A stretch of 15,953 bases of DNA from DATAWZ01 sp036266975 (GCA_036266975.1 DATAWZ010000178.1:1-15953); one strand, 5' to 3'. Positions 1 through 7,912 are shown, counted from the stretch's first letter. The notes: generated from the letters alone by a model not told the origin. Translations and numbers: made by a program.

Positions 1-2
1 AG

Positions 3-1377
3 CCGGGCCGTTCGAGCAGCGACAGCCACCCTGCCTGGGGTGGCCGGTCGCCGGGGCGGGCCGGCGCCATCCTGGCGTTGCAGCGGACGGCGGGCAATGC
101 GGCCACCGCGAGGATGCTGGCGAGCGCCGGGCCGCCGCGGCCGCCCGTTCAGCGGATGCCGATCGGCTGCGCGCCGGTCGTCGTGCAGCGGATGGCGGTC
201 AACGGCACCGATTGGGACGGCGCGACGAAGGTCGAGCACAGCAAGGGCGGCGGTATCGGGGTTCTCGTCTTCGGCGACGGCGGTCGGCCCGTCGTCGTCA
301 AGGCGGGGGAGGACTTCCTCGCCGAGACGAACGTGGCCGCCAAAGCCCTGTCGCTGGCGACCGCGGGCGCCCGAAGCCTCTGGACGGCCCAGGCGCCGCA
401 GGCGCGGCCGGTCGACGCGGCCGAGGCGCAGAAGATCAAGGCCCGGGCGGAGGCCCTCCCGGACGGCGCCACGTTGCAGACCCCGCGGACCCAGGGCCTG
501 TTGGCCGACCTCGCCGCCCTCAACGGAGTGCTGGTCTACGGCTTCGCCGAGGGCGTCGAGCTCCAGGAGGCGTTCGGTCAGCCGCAGACCGAGGGCGGCA
601 AGTTCGGCATGCGGTCGCTGCGCGCGGGCTCGGTCTCCCAGCACCTGCTGTATGACGCGGAGATGATGACCATGTTCGGGAGGGCGGCCGCCGCCGACAT
701 CATGCTCGGCAACGCCGATCGCTTCGTCGGCAAGATCAATCTCGAGAACGTGATGGTCGACGTCGCGGCCAAGTCGATCAGCTTGATCGACAACGTCGAG
801 GCCAGCGACAGGGCGCTCCTCCCGGGACGCGCCGCAACACCAAACGACGGGGAAGCAGGGGTTCGACGCCTGGGCGGCCTACGCCACGGTCAAGCAACTG
901 GCCGCCGGAGACTACGACCGCATCGCCGGCCCGGTCATCGAGAACCTCGGCGACGAGATCATCACCGTGGGCGGGCTGCTCGGGGCGAAGGACAAGCAGG
1001 TCTTCGCCGACACCTACGCAAAGCGGACCCCGTACATGCTGGAGTCGTTCGCCGACGGGCTCGCCGCCGGGACACTGGCCCTCAGTGCCGCGCTGGGGAA
1101 GCAGGCCACGGTCGCGGCACTGACGGATTCGGTGGACTCCCACGAGCGTGAGCAGGCCATGACCAACCTCCTCGCCCGGCGGCACTTCCTCCAGGGAATG
1201 GACGTAGCCAGCGCCTGGACGGCTGCCGTGCAGACCGCCGCCGAGTTGGCCGCGGCACCCGGCCGCCCAGCCGCCATGCCCGCTCTGCCCAACCGCCCAG
1301 TCACCATCCCCGGGCGCGCGAAGGCGCGCCGCAACTTCCTCGCTGCGCACGGCAGAGGTCTGGCCCCCGGGCCCTGA
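3..1377 (+). pseudogene. eCIS-associated-type protein with kinase-like domain; 5'-partial and frameshifted
   Basis: The reading frame is open from the window edge (base 3) through an in-frame TTG at 78, so the gene probably begins upstream. Near the start is ALALQRTAGNAATARML-like sequence, the LQRxxGNxxxxRxL leader common on actinobacterial DUF4157/eCIS-associated proteins, followed by two VQRM motifs. The body carries kinase-fold landmarks: VVVK (291-302, candidate ATP-binding Lys) followed by a Glu-containing helix, GNADR (708-722, candidate catalytic Asp) with a downstream NLEN, and LIDN (783-794, candidate metal Asp). This spacing resembles the actin-fragmin-kinase/HipA/PI3-4-kinase-like group. 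After about 815 this frame degrades into Arg-rich shadow sequence, while frame 1 becomes protein-like (KQGFDAWAAYATVKQLA from about 856) and runs to TGA at 1377. A net +1 shift around 815-850 therefore joins the halves. It may be a real mutation or a sequence error. The kinase assignment is inference from motifs. Confidence 0.6.
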
Positions 1378-1380
1378 GCC

Positions 1381-2661
1381 TCAGAACAGCAGCGAGAAGG
1401 GCTCGGAGAGCATCGCGTAGACCTGCACCATGCCCGCCGAGTCCAGCAGCTGCGTGCCGCCTCCCGGCTCGGCGTCGAACAGACCGTTCGCGGGGTCGCG
1501 CACGTTGGTCCACATGTCGTTGGCATAGGCCTGCGCGTACGGGGCGTAGACGTCCGGCCCGGTGGTCGTCGGGCTCGGATTGCCACCCGAGTCGCCCGCG
1601 GTCGCGGGCAGCTCGGTGCCCAGGAAGAGCAGGTTGCGCAGGTAGATCGCGTTGAACACGACCGGCTGGGTGTCGAGCGTGGCGCCGGTGAAGTAGGTCA
1701 TCGCGGCCTGCGCGGTGGCCTGCGCCTGGGCCAGGTAGGTCGGGTCCTTGGTGGCCTGGTAGAGCATCGCCCCCGCCCCGATCATCGAGCCCTGGTTGTA
1801 GGTCCATTCGGTCGAGTCGATCTGCCCCTGGCCATTGATGTGGTCCGAGTACAGGTTGTCGGGCTGCAGCAGGCAGGAGCGCACCCAGTTGTACATCTTG
1901 CTCGCCCAGGCCAGGTCGCTGCCGTCGCCGGTCAGCTCGTAGAGCTCGGCCCCGAGCTCGGCGCCGGGAGCGTTGGTCACCGTGTTGCGATCGCCGTTGA
2001 CGGTCAGGTCGGTGAACGGCACGCCGCCCGGGCAGGCGACGCTCGTCGTGTTGTCCCACGCCGCGGTGACCAACGAGAAGATCTTCTCGGCCTGGGGCAG
2101 CAGCTCGGCCAGGTGGTCCTGGACGTACAGTCGCACCAGGTCCAGGCCGATCCACTCGTTGTCGTCGAAGTAGCGCACCCCGGTCGTGCGCTTAGGCGCC
2201 CCGACCACGGCCAGGTAGCCGATCGGCGGGGTATAGCCGTAGGCCCAGTACTCGTTCAGGCCGCCGAGGACGGCCTCGAGGTTCGAGCGGTAGACCTGGT
2301 GCTCGTTAGGCAGAGCCGCCATGTCGACGGTGGCCGAGAACCCCTGCGAGAAGGGCCACAGGTCCGAGTAGGCCGCCCCGCTCGCGCCGCGGTACAGCCG
2401 CGCGGTGGGCAGGTAGTAGACCTTCTGCATCGCCGTGAAGGACGAGATCGCGCGCGACTCGTCGACGGACAGGGCCGGCTTTGGCTTGGGCTTCGCCTTG
2501 GTCTTGGTCTTCGATTTCGACTTCGACTTCGACTTGGAGGCCGCCGCCTTGTGTGCGTGCCCGCGGAGCGGCGAGCGCGCGAGCGCCGCCGCCGGCACGG
2601 CGACGAGCCCCGCGAACAGCAGCGTGCACAGCAGGGTGGTCAGACGGGGGCGGCGGGGCAT
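1381..2661 (-). CDS. Secreted GH76-family glycoside hydrolase (alpha-1,6-mannanase-like)
   Basis: Predicted secreted endo-acting hydrolase of glycoside hydrolase family 76, whose known members cut alpha-1,6-mannan backbones. With the ATG at 2661 (426 aa) the protein opens with a good signal peptide: basic MPRRPR, a hydrophobic core to about residue 22, and AAALA cleavage near residue 28. A TTG 33 bases upstream would add MRPFALFLTCV and is less likely. Residues 42-61 are a low-complexity Ser/Thr/Pro-Lys linker. The catalytic domain follows, with the family's adjacent Asp pair in YFDDNEW (164-170) and the conserved YNQGSMIGAGAMLY stretch (288-301). The length fits the family. The gene is convergent with the frameshifted gene, with three bases between stops, and divergent from the TetR gene with a 147-bp gap. 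The natural substrate could be fungal mannan or an actinobacterial lipoglycan; the sequence does not decide. No clear Shine-Dalgarno precedes the ATG. Confidence 0.85.
   Translation of the reverse strand: MPRRPRLTTLLCTLLFAGLVAVPAAALARSPLRGHAHKAAASKSKSKSKSKTKTKAKPKPKPALSVDESRAISSFTAMQKVYYLPTARLYRGASGAAYSDLWPFSQGFSATVDMAALPNEHQVYRSNLEAVLGGLNEYWAYGYTPPIGYLAVVGAPKRTTGVRYFDDNEWIGLDLVRLYVQDHLAELLPQAEKIFSLVTAAWDNTTSVACPGGVPFTDLTVNGDRNTVTNAPGAELGAELYELTGDGSDLAWASKMYNWVRSCLLQPDNLYSDHINGQGQIDSTEWTYNQGSMIGAGAMLYQATKDPTYLAQAQATAQAAMTYFTGATLDTQPVVFNAIYLRNLLFLGTELPATAGDSGGNPSPTTTGPDVYAPYAQAYANDMWTNVRDPANGLFDAEPGGGTQLLDSAGMVQVYAMLSEPFSLLF
2479..2538 (-). repeat. Ser/Thr/Pro-Lys dipeptide repeat encoding a linker
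   Basis: A hexanucleotide-like tandem repeat inside the GH76 gene encodes alternating SK, then TK, then PK dipeptides (residues 42-61). It separates the signal peptide from the catalytic domain and gives a long, highly basic, flexible linker that could bind anionic cell-wall polymers. Repeat number is likely variable between strains (inference). Confidence 0.8.
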
Positions 2662-2770
2662 TACGCAGGTCAAGAACAGCGCGAACGGGCGCAAGGTTGC
2701 GGACCAGCTCAGAGCATGCCGATCCGCTGCCCTGCCGGTCGCGCCTGCAGGACCGCTTGCGAAACAGGAC

Positions 2771-2810
2771 TTGCTACCAGCGGTAGGAATTTGCTACCCT
2801 TGGTAGGAAT
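2771..2810 (+). promoter_or_regulatory. Two tandem 20-bp palindromic operators containing the TetR-gene promoter
   Basis: Two head-to-tail copies, 2771-2790 and 2791-2810, share TTGCTACC-N3-GGTAGGAAT. Only the three central bases differ (AGC versus CTT). Each copy contains the inverted repeat CTACC-N3-GGTAG. The first copy supplies a plausible -35 (TTGCTA, 2771-2776) and the second a -10 (TACCCT, 2795-2800) with an 18-bp spacer. That puts transcription start at about the ATG (2809). The TetR protein encoded immediately downstream is the obvious ligand, giving autorepression. Binding by it is an inference. Confidence 0.75.
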
Positions 2811-3444
2811 GAGCGCGGCCCCCTCCACCCCCCGCCCGCGGGCGGCCCACCTGGGCCCCGAGCGACGCCGCCCGCAGGTGCTCGACGCGGCGCTCGCCCT
2901 CTTTCACGAGCGCGGCTACGACGGGACGTCGATGGACGCGATCGCCGAGCGCGCCGGCGTCAGCAAGCCGGTCGTCTACGCCTGCTTCGACTCCAAGCCG
3001 GACCTCTTCCGCGCGCTGCTCGACCGCGAGGAGCAGCGGCTGCTCCAGCAGGTCGCCCAGGCGCTGCCCGATCGGCCCGGCGACGAACCCGAGGAGACGC
3101 TGCGGGCCTGCCTGGAGGCATTCCTGGAGGACGTCGCGGCCGAGCCGCAGACCTACCGGGTGATCCTCGGCTCCGGCGCGTCGGACGCCGTGGCCCGGCG
3201 CGTGGAGCGCAACCGCATGCTGCACGTCGACGTGCTCAGCGGCCTGGTCGCGCAGTGGCTCCCGGCGCTCGTCGACGCCGGCGAAGACGCCCTGGACTCC
3301 CGCCTGGCCGCCCACGTGCTGGTCGGCGTGGCCGAGGGCGCGGTCCGCGCGGTCCTCAGCGAGCCCGGCCGCCTGGACCCCCAGCACACAGCCCGGGCCC
3401 TCGCGCGCCTGCTCGTTCGCGGCCCGGAGGGACTTCTCTCGTGA
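2809..3444 (+). CDS. TetR/AcrR-family transcriptional regulator
   Basis: A 211-aa one-component repressor of TetR type. The N-terminal helix-turn-helix region is clear (about residues 20-66: VLDAALALFHERGYDGTSMD, then IAERAGVSKPVVYACFDSK), with the usual Phe/Lys end of the recognition helix. The C-terminal ligand and dimer region (about 70-205) is helical, and its effector cannot be guessed. ATG at 2809 was chosen because the HTH begins about 20 residues later and the reading frame farther upstream is antisense to the GH76 gene. The ATG sits inside the second operator copy with no properly spaced Shine-Dalgarno, so a leaderless mRNA is likely. Its TGA overlaps the GTG of the downstream membrane-protein gene, the probable co-regulated partner. 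The GH76 gene is divergent and could also respond, but its start is about 110 bp from the operator. Confidence 0.9.
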   Translation: MSAAPSTPRPRAAHLGPERRRPQVLDAALALFHERGYDGTSMDAIAERAGVSKPVVYACFDSKPDLFRALLDREEQRLLQQVAQALPDRPGDEPEETLRACLEAFLEDVAAEPQTYRVILGSGASDAVARRVERNRMLHVDVLSGLVAQWLPALVDAGEDALDSRLAAHVLVGVAEGAVRAVLSEPGRLDPQHTARALARLLVRGPEGLLS

Positions 3445-3908
3445 GCGCGACCGGCACGCACCGCCGGCCCTCGCGCCCCGCGCCGCCGGCGCTCGGGCCG
3501 CGCCAGCGGCGGGCGGCCGCCTACGGCCTGGTCCTCGCGATGGCGCTCGGCAGCATGATGATGTGGATCGGGCTGCCGCTCGGCTTCCTGTACGTCGGCT
3601 CGCTCGTCCAGGGCGGCGCACAGCCCACGCTCACGGCGTTCGCAGTCGTCCTGTTCGGGATCATCATCGGCGCCTGGGTGATCGGCCGCGGCCTGGCCTG
3701 GCTGGACCGCATGTTCGCGCTGGTCAGCGGCGTCGACCCGAACGACCACCGCATCCCACTTCCGTGGCTGCGCAGCATGCGTGGCGAGCGCGGGCCGCTG
3801 CGCGAGCGGACGGTGCTCGACATGGTGATGCTCATCTCGGTGGCCGTCGGGCTCGTGATCGTGGGCCTGCTGTTCGTGCTCGTCCACCCGGGCACTCCGA
3901 CGGTCTGA
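3441..3908 (+). CDS. Small integral membrane protein coupled to the TetR gene
   Basis: A 155-aa protein of unrecognised family. Residues 1-25 are Pro/Arg-rich and probably cytoplasmic. Hydrophobic segments lie at about 27-52, 63-86 and 126-148. The loop between the second and third is polar and charged (LDRMFALVSGVDPNDHR and following), so three membrane spans are predicted with a short C-terminal tail. The GTG at 3441 overlaps the TetR stop codon (GTGA), a classic translational-coupling arrangement, and supports this start. Co-expression with an autoregulated TetR repressor suggests a role linked to that regulator's signal, such as an accessory transport or envelope function, but no catalytic or transporter signature is visible. 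A large palindrome follows the stop. Confidence 0.75.
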   Translation: MSATGTHRRPSRPAPPALGPRQRRAAAYGLVLAMALGSMMMWIGLPLGFLYVGSLVQGGAQPTLTAFAVVLFGIIIGAWVIGRGLAWLDRMFALVSGVDPNDHRIPLPWLRSMRGERGPLRERTVLDMVMLISVAVGLVIVGLLFVLVHPGTPTV

Positions 3909-3921
3909 ACGCCTCGTCGAA

Positions 3922-4018
3922 AGCCGCGGAATTAGCGTTCCGCGAGGGGGTGTGGGGAGTTAGTCACGCATAGCGGGAGTAACTCCCCACACCCCCGGTC
4001 TCGGCGCTTCCCGCGGCT
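3922..4018. terminator. Large palindrome between convergent genes (probable bidirectional terminator)
   Basis: The core is a perfect 17-bp inverted repeat, GGGGGTGTGGGGAGTTA at 3946-3962 and its complement at 3980-3996, with a 17-nt loop. An outer 8-bp perfect pair, AGCCGCGG (3922-3929) with CCGCGGCT (4011-4018), plus short matches between, extends the fold to about 97 nt. It fills the space between the ends of the + membrane-protein gene (3908) and the - Usp gene (4039), as expected for a shared terminator. No T-tract follows either arm, so it is either a U-less hairpin terminator or a palindromic repeat element. Confidence 0.6.
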
Positions 4019-4038
4019 CAGACGCCGGCGCCGCGGCG

Positions 4039-4653
4039 CTAGGCGCGGACGCGCGCGGCGCGGCGGCGGCCGTTGGTGCGCCAGGGCCGGCGCAGCGTGC
4101 GTCCGGCCATCACCGGCCCGCCGGAAGGGTCGCGCGCGGGACGTACCGCGACGACCTCGGCCGTCGAGCGCTCGAGCAGCCAGGCGATGTCGTCCGGGTG
4201 CAGCCCGGCGCCGTCGCGCTCGCCCGCCGCCGCGACGACCATCCGCTCGCAGCGCTCGTTGGCCATCAGCTGCGCGAGCGCGTGGCGCACGGTGCGCCCG
4301 CGCTCGATGCGCGCGTCGACGGGCACCTCGGCGAGCGCCGCCCGGTGCTCGATCGCCTCGAGCACGGCGAACGCCGTGCTCGCCTCGGCGGGCAGCGCGC
4401 ACTCGAGCGGCAGCGACCGCGGCACGATCGCCAGGTACACGGGCAGCAGCGTCGACCCCTCCGCCCGGGCGATGCGCAGCGCCGCCCCGAGCGCGGGCTC
4501 GGCCAGCGCCTCGGCGGTGAACGGGAAGGCTATCCGGCGCGCGGCGCGCGCGGTGCCCAGCGCGTGGCGCCGGCGCAGCGCGGCCACCGCCCACCCGCCG
4601 GCCGAGCCGACCACCACGGCCACGCCGATCAGCGCGGCGGCAAGCCCGTTCAT
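4039..4653 (-). CDS. Membrane-anchored universal stress protein (Usp)-like protein
   Basis: A 204-aa protein with one N-terminal hydrophobic segment (about 3-28, then an RRRH stop-transfer patch), followed by a single Usp-like alpha/beta domain (about 40-172). That domain has strands such as RIAFPF and MVVAAA and ends in TAEVVAVRP. The glycine-rich ATP loop typical of nucleotide-binding Usp proteins is not well preserved, so nucleotide binding is uncertain. The ATG overlaps the last codon of the KdpD-like gene (ATGA, 4650-4653), so it is the distal gene of the kdp operon. KdpD itself carries a Usp domain; a separate membrane Usp here may be an extra partner of the split sensor. The C-terminal tail is strongly Arg-rich. 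The family assignment is moderately sure; the role is inferred. Confidence 0.7.
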   Translation of the reverse strand: MNGLAAALIGVAVVVGSAGGWAVAALRRRHALGTARAARRIAFPFTAEALAEPALGAALRIARAEGSTLLPVYLAIVPRSLPLECALPAEASTAFAVLEAIEHRAALAEVPVDARIERGRTVRHALAQLMANERCERMVVAAAGERDGAGLHPDDIAWLLERSTAEVVAVRPARDPSGGPVMAGRTLRRPWRTNGRRRAARVRA

Positions 4654-5825
4654 GGCGTCTGCGCCTCGGTCGCCTCTTCGGCCTCCTCCTCGCGCTCGGA
4701 GGCCAGCAGCGCGCGGTCGGCGACGATGCGCAGGTCCACGCCGGGCAGGTCGCGCAGCAGCCGGAAGGGCAGCGCCGGCTGGGTGAGCCGCCGCCAGGCG
4801 TTGCGCGGACGCGGGGTGCCCATCAGCACGTAGGTCGTGCCGCGCTCACGCGCGATGCGGACCGCGACCTGGGCGACGTCGTCGCCGTCCTCGACGAGTA
4901 GCCGCGCCCCGAGCACCGCGGCGAGCCGGCGCAGCGCCTCGAGCTGCTCGCGCTCGTCGGCGTCGGGCTCGGTCCCGGGTGGGCGCACGCACAGCAGGTC
5001 CAGCTCGCCGCCGAGCCGCTGGGCCGAGCGCCAGGCGCGGCGGACCACCCGCTGGGAGCGCGGCGAGAGGCTCACGAGCGCCAACAGCCGCTCACCGATG
5101 GCCTGCGGCGCGGCGCTGGTGAGGAGCCGGTCCTCCCGCCGGGGCGCCGGGCGCTCGCGCACCAGCCGTCCACGCTCGACGTCCTCGGCCACCTGCCGCA
5201 ACGCGACCTCGCGCAGCGCCGAGAGGTTCTCGATCTTGAAGAAGCCCGACAACGCCGCGGGGATGCGCTCGTGCGGGTACACCCTCCCGGCGTGCAGGCG
5301 GGCGATGAGCGCCTCCGGGGTCAGGTCGACGAGCACGATCTCGTCGGCCGCGGCGAGCACCGCGTCGGGGATCGTCTCGCGTACGCGCGTGCCGGTGAGC
5401 TGGGCCACCTGGTCGACCAGGCTCTCGACGTGCTGGACGTTGACCGTGCTGAAGACGTCGATCCCGGCGCCGATCACGTCCTGGACGTCCTCGAAGCGCT
5501 TGTGGCGCTCGACGCCCGGGGCGTTGGTGTGCGCGAGCTCGTCGATCAGGCACAGCTGCGGCGCCCGGCGCAGGATCGCTGGCAGGTCCATCTCCTCCAG
5601 CGGCGTATCGCGGTAGACCACGCGCCGGCGCGGAATGACCTCGAGCCCCTGGGCCTGGAGCGCGGTCTGGGCACGCCCGTGGGTCTCGAGCAGGCCGACG
5701 ACGACGTCCCGGCCGGCCTCGGCCTCGGCCTGGCCCTCCTGGAGCATCCGGTAGGTCTTGCCCACGCCAGCGGCCATGCCGAGGAACACCTTCAAGCGCC
5801 CTCGCTCACCGGCCGTCGTCGACAT
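4650..5825 (-). CDS. kdpD: KdpD N-terminal sensor protein lacking membrane and kinase domains
   Basis: A 391-aa protein matching only the cytosolic N-terminal half of KdpD. Residues 10-215 form the KdpD sensor domain, with Walker A GMAAGVGKT (16-24), Walker B LCLIDE (90-95), and the family stretches LAHTNAPG and GIDVFSTVNVQHVESL. Residues about 243-375 are the Usp-like domain (LLALVSLSPRSQRVVRRAW onward). The protein ends in an acidic tail (EREEEAEEATE). Full-length E. coli-type KdpD is about 890 aa and continues into four membrane helices, a GAF-like region and a histidine kinase, all absent here. Those parts are encoded separately at 11373-12800. The ATG directly abuts the kdpB stop (TAGATG), and the end overlaps the Usp gene, so it belongs to the pump operon. 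It probably senses K+ or ATP and modulates the separate kinase in trans. No frameshift is seen, so the division looks designed, not decayed. Confidence 0.88.
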   Translation of the reverse strand: MSTTAGERGRLKVFLGMAAGVGKTYRMLQEGQAEAEAGRDVVVGLLETHGRAQTALQAQGLEVIPRRRVVYRDTPLEEMDLPAILRRAPQLCLIDELAHTNAPGVERHKRFEDVQDVIGAGIDVFSTVNVQHVESLVDQVAQLTGTRVRETIPDAVLAAADEIVLVDLTPEALIARLHAGRVYPHERIPAALSGFFKIENLSALREVALRQVAEDVERGRLVRERPAPRREDRLLTSAAPQAIGERLLALVSLSPRSQRVVRRAWRSAQRLGGELDLLCVRPPGTEPDADEREQLEALRRLAAVLGARLLVEDGDDVAQVAVRIARERGTTYVLMGTPRPRNAWRRLTQPALPFRLLRDLPGVDLRIVADRALLASEREEEAEEATEAQTP

Positions 5826-7910
5826 CTACGCACCGAGCAGGTTGTGCACGATAAGGTCGATGAGCTTGATACCGGCGAACGGCGAGGTGACGCCCCCCAG
5901 GCCGTAGATCAACATGTTGCGCCGCAACAGCGCGCTCGCGCCGATCGCTCGGTACCGGACTCCCTTGAGCGAGATCGGGATCAGCAGCGGGATGACGATC
6001 GCGTTGAAGATCACCGCCGAGATGATCGCCGAGCGGGGATCGCCCAGGTGCATGATGTTGAGCACGTGCAGTGGGCCCTTCGATCCCGCTGCGCCGGTCG
6101 CGTAGGTCGAGATGAAGATCGCCGGCAGGATCGCGAAGTACTTCGAGACGTCGTTGGCGATCGAGAAGGTGGTCAGCGCGCCGCGGGTGATCAGCAGCTG
6201 CTTGCCGACCTCTACGATCTCGATCAGCTTGGTCGGGTTGGAGTCCAGGTCGACCATGTTGCCGGCCTCGCGGGCGGCCTGAGTGCCGGTGTTCATCGCC
6301 ACGCCGACGTCCGCCTGGGCGAGCGCGGGAGCGTCGTTGGTGCCGTCGCCGGTCATCGCCACCATGCGCCCGCCGGACTGCTCGTCCTTGATCAGCGCGA
6401 GCTTGGCCTCGGGCGTCGCCTCGGCGAGAAAGTCGTCCACGCCGGACTCCTCGGCGATCTTGGCCGCGGTCAGGCGGTTGTCGCCCGTCACCATCACCGT
6501 GCGGATCCCCATCGCGCGCAGCTGGTCGAAGCGCTCGCGCATCCCCTGCTTGATCGTGTCCTTGAGGTAGATGACGCCGAGGATCTGGCTGTCGCGCGCG
6601 ACGACGAGCGGGGTGCCGCCCTCGCGGGCGATGCGGTCGACGTGCGGCGAGAGCTCGGGCGGCACCTTGCCGCCCTCGCCCTCCGCGAAGGCGACGATCG
6701 AATCCGCGGCGCCCTTGCGCAGCTGGTGGCCGTCGAGGTTGACCCCGCTCATGCGCGTCTGGGCGGTGAACGGGACGAACTCGGCGTCGATCGACTCCAG
6801 CTCCCGCTCGCGGATCCCATACTGCTTGGCCAGCACGACGATCGAGCGGCCTTCGGGGGTCTCGTCAGCCAGTGAGGACAACTGCGAGGCCTCGGCGAGC
6901 TCGGCCTCGCTGACGCCGGGCATCGGAATGAACTCCGAGGCCTGTCGGTTGCCGAGCGTGATCGTGCCGGTCTTATCGAGCAGCAGCACGTCGATGTCGC
7001 CGGAGGCCTCGACCGCACGACCGGAGAGCGCGAGCACGTTGCGGCGTACGAGACGGTCCATCCCGGCGATGCCGATCGCCGAGAGCAGTGCGCCGATCGT
7101 GGTCGGGATGAGTGCGACGAGCAAGGCGATCAGTGTGGTCTCGGAGATGCTCGTGTCGGCGAACAGCCCGAACGGGCGCAAGGTCGCGACGACGATCATG
7201 AAGATCAGCGTCAGCCCGGCGAGCAGGATGTTCAGCGCGATCTCGTTGGGCGTCTTGCGCCGCTCGGCGCCCTCGACCAGCGAGATCATCCGATCCAGGA
7301 AGGACTGCCCGGGCTCCTGGGTGATCTCCACGACGACCCGGTCGCTCGTGACCCGCGTGCCCCCGGTGACCGCGCTGCGGTCGCCGCCGGACTCACGGAT
7401 CACCGGAGCCGACTCACCGGTGATCGCGGACTCGTCGACCATCGCGATGCCCTCGATCACCGTGCCGTCCCCGGGGATCAGCTCGCCGGCCTCTACCACG
7501 ACGACGTCGCCGCGCGAGAGTTCGTTGGCGGCCTTGATCGAGCCGTCGCGCAGGGTGGCGACGGTCTCCTTGCGCATGTTGCGCAGCGTGTCGGCCTGGG
7601 CGCGGCCGCGACCCTCGGCGAATGCCTCGGCGAGGTTGGCGAAGACGACGGTGAGCCACAGCCAGAAGCTGACGGTGAAGGTGAACCACGACGGGTCCGA
7701 GCCACCGCCGAGCGGCTTGCCCCCGAACACCTGGATCAGCCACGCCACGGTGGTGATCAGCGCGCCGATCTCGACGACGAACATCACGGGGTTTCGGACC
7801 TGGACGCGCGGGTCGAGCTTGCGGAAGCTGTCGATCGTCGCGCGCCGGACGATCTCCGGCTGGAACAGCGAGATCGCCCGCTTCTCGGTGACGATGGGGA
7901 TGCTCGACAT
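5826..7910 (-). CDS. kdpB: K+-transporting P-type ATPase subunit B
   Basis: A 694-aa catalytic subunit of the KdpFABC high-affinity K+ pump in the cytoplasmic membrane. It hydrolyses ATP to drive K+ uptake through KdpA. The P-type ATPase signatures are all intact: TGES actuator loop (164-167), DKTGT phosphorylation motif with Asp312, MVTGDN (473-478) and GDGTND (521-526). Membrane helices lie at about 41-60, 75-95, 223-245 and 255-285 (containing PTTIGALLSAIGIAGMDR), with three more after about 580. The length is normal for the family. The ATG (7908-7910) follows the kdpC stop by two bases, and its own stop abuts the KdpD-like gene. Its position after kdpC, not before it, departs from the canonical kdpABC order. 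Confidence 0.98.
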   Translation of the reverse strand: MSSIPIVTEKRAISLFQPEIVRRATIDSFRKLDPRVQVRNPVMFVVEIGALITTVAWLIQVFGGKPLGGGSDPSWFTFTVSFWLWLTVVFANLAEAFAEGRGRAQADTLRNMRKETVATLRDGSIKAANELSRGDVVVVEAGELIPGDGTVIEGIAMVDESAITGESAPVIRESGGDRSAVTGGTRVTSDRVVVEITQEPGQSFLDRMISLVEGAERRKTPNEIALNILLAGLTLIFMIVVATLRPFGLFADTSISETTLIALLVALIPTTIGALLSAIGIAGMDRLVRRNVLALSGRAVEASGDIDVLLLDKTGTITLGNRQASEFIPMPGVSEAELAEASQLSSLADETPEGRSIVVLAKQYGIRERELESIDAEFVPFTAQTRMSGVNLDGHQLRKGAADSIVAFAEGEGGKVPPELSPHVDRIAREGGTPLVVARDSQILGVIYLKDTIKQGMRERFDQLRAMGIRTVMVTGDNRLTAAKIAEESGVDDFLAEATPEAKLALIKDEQSGGRMVAMTGDGTNDAPALAQADVGVAMNTGTQAAREAGNMVDLDSNPTKLIEIVEVGKQLLITRGALTTFSIANDVSKYFAILPAIFISTYATGAAGSKGPLHVLNIMHLGDPRSAIISAVIFNAIVIPLLIPISLKGVRYRAIGASALLRRNMLIYGLGGVTSPFAGIKLIDLIVHNLLGA

Positions 7911-7912
7911 GC

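Noticed and set aside
2662..2694. TTG start for the GH76 gene, 11 residues upstream
   Set aside because: The ATG at 2661 gives a textbook signal peptide; the extension has no ribosome-binding site.
1840..2808. Long + strand reading frame continuous with the TetR gene
   Set aside because: It is antisense to the GH76 gene, with Arg/Gly/Val-rich shadow composition. The TetR domain and its promoter define the start at 2809.
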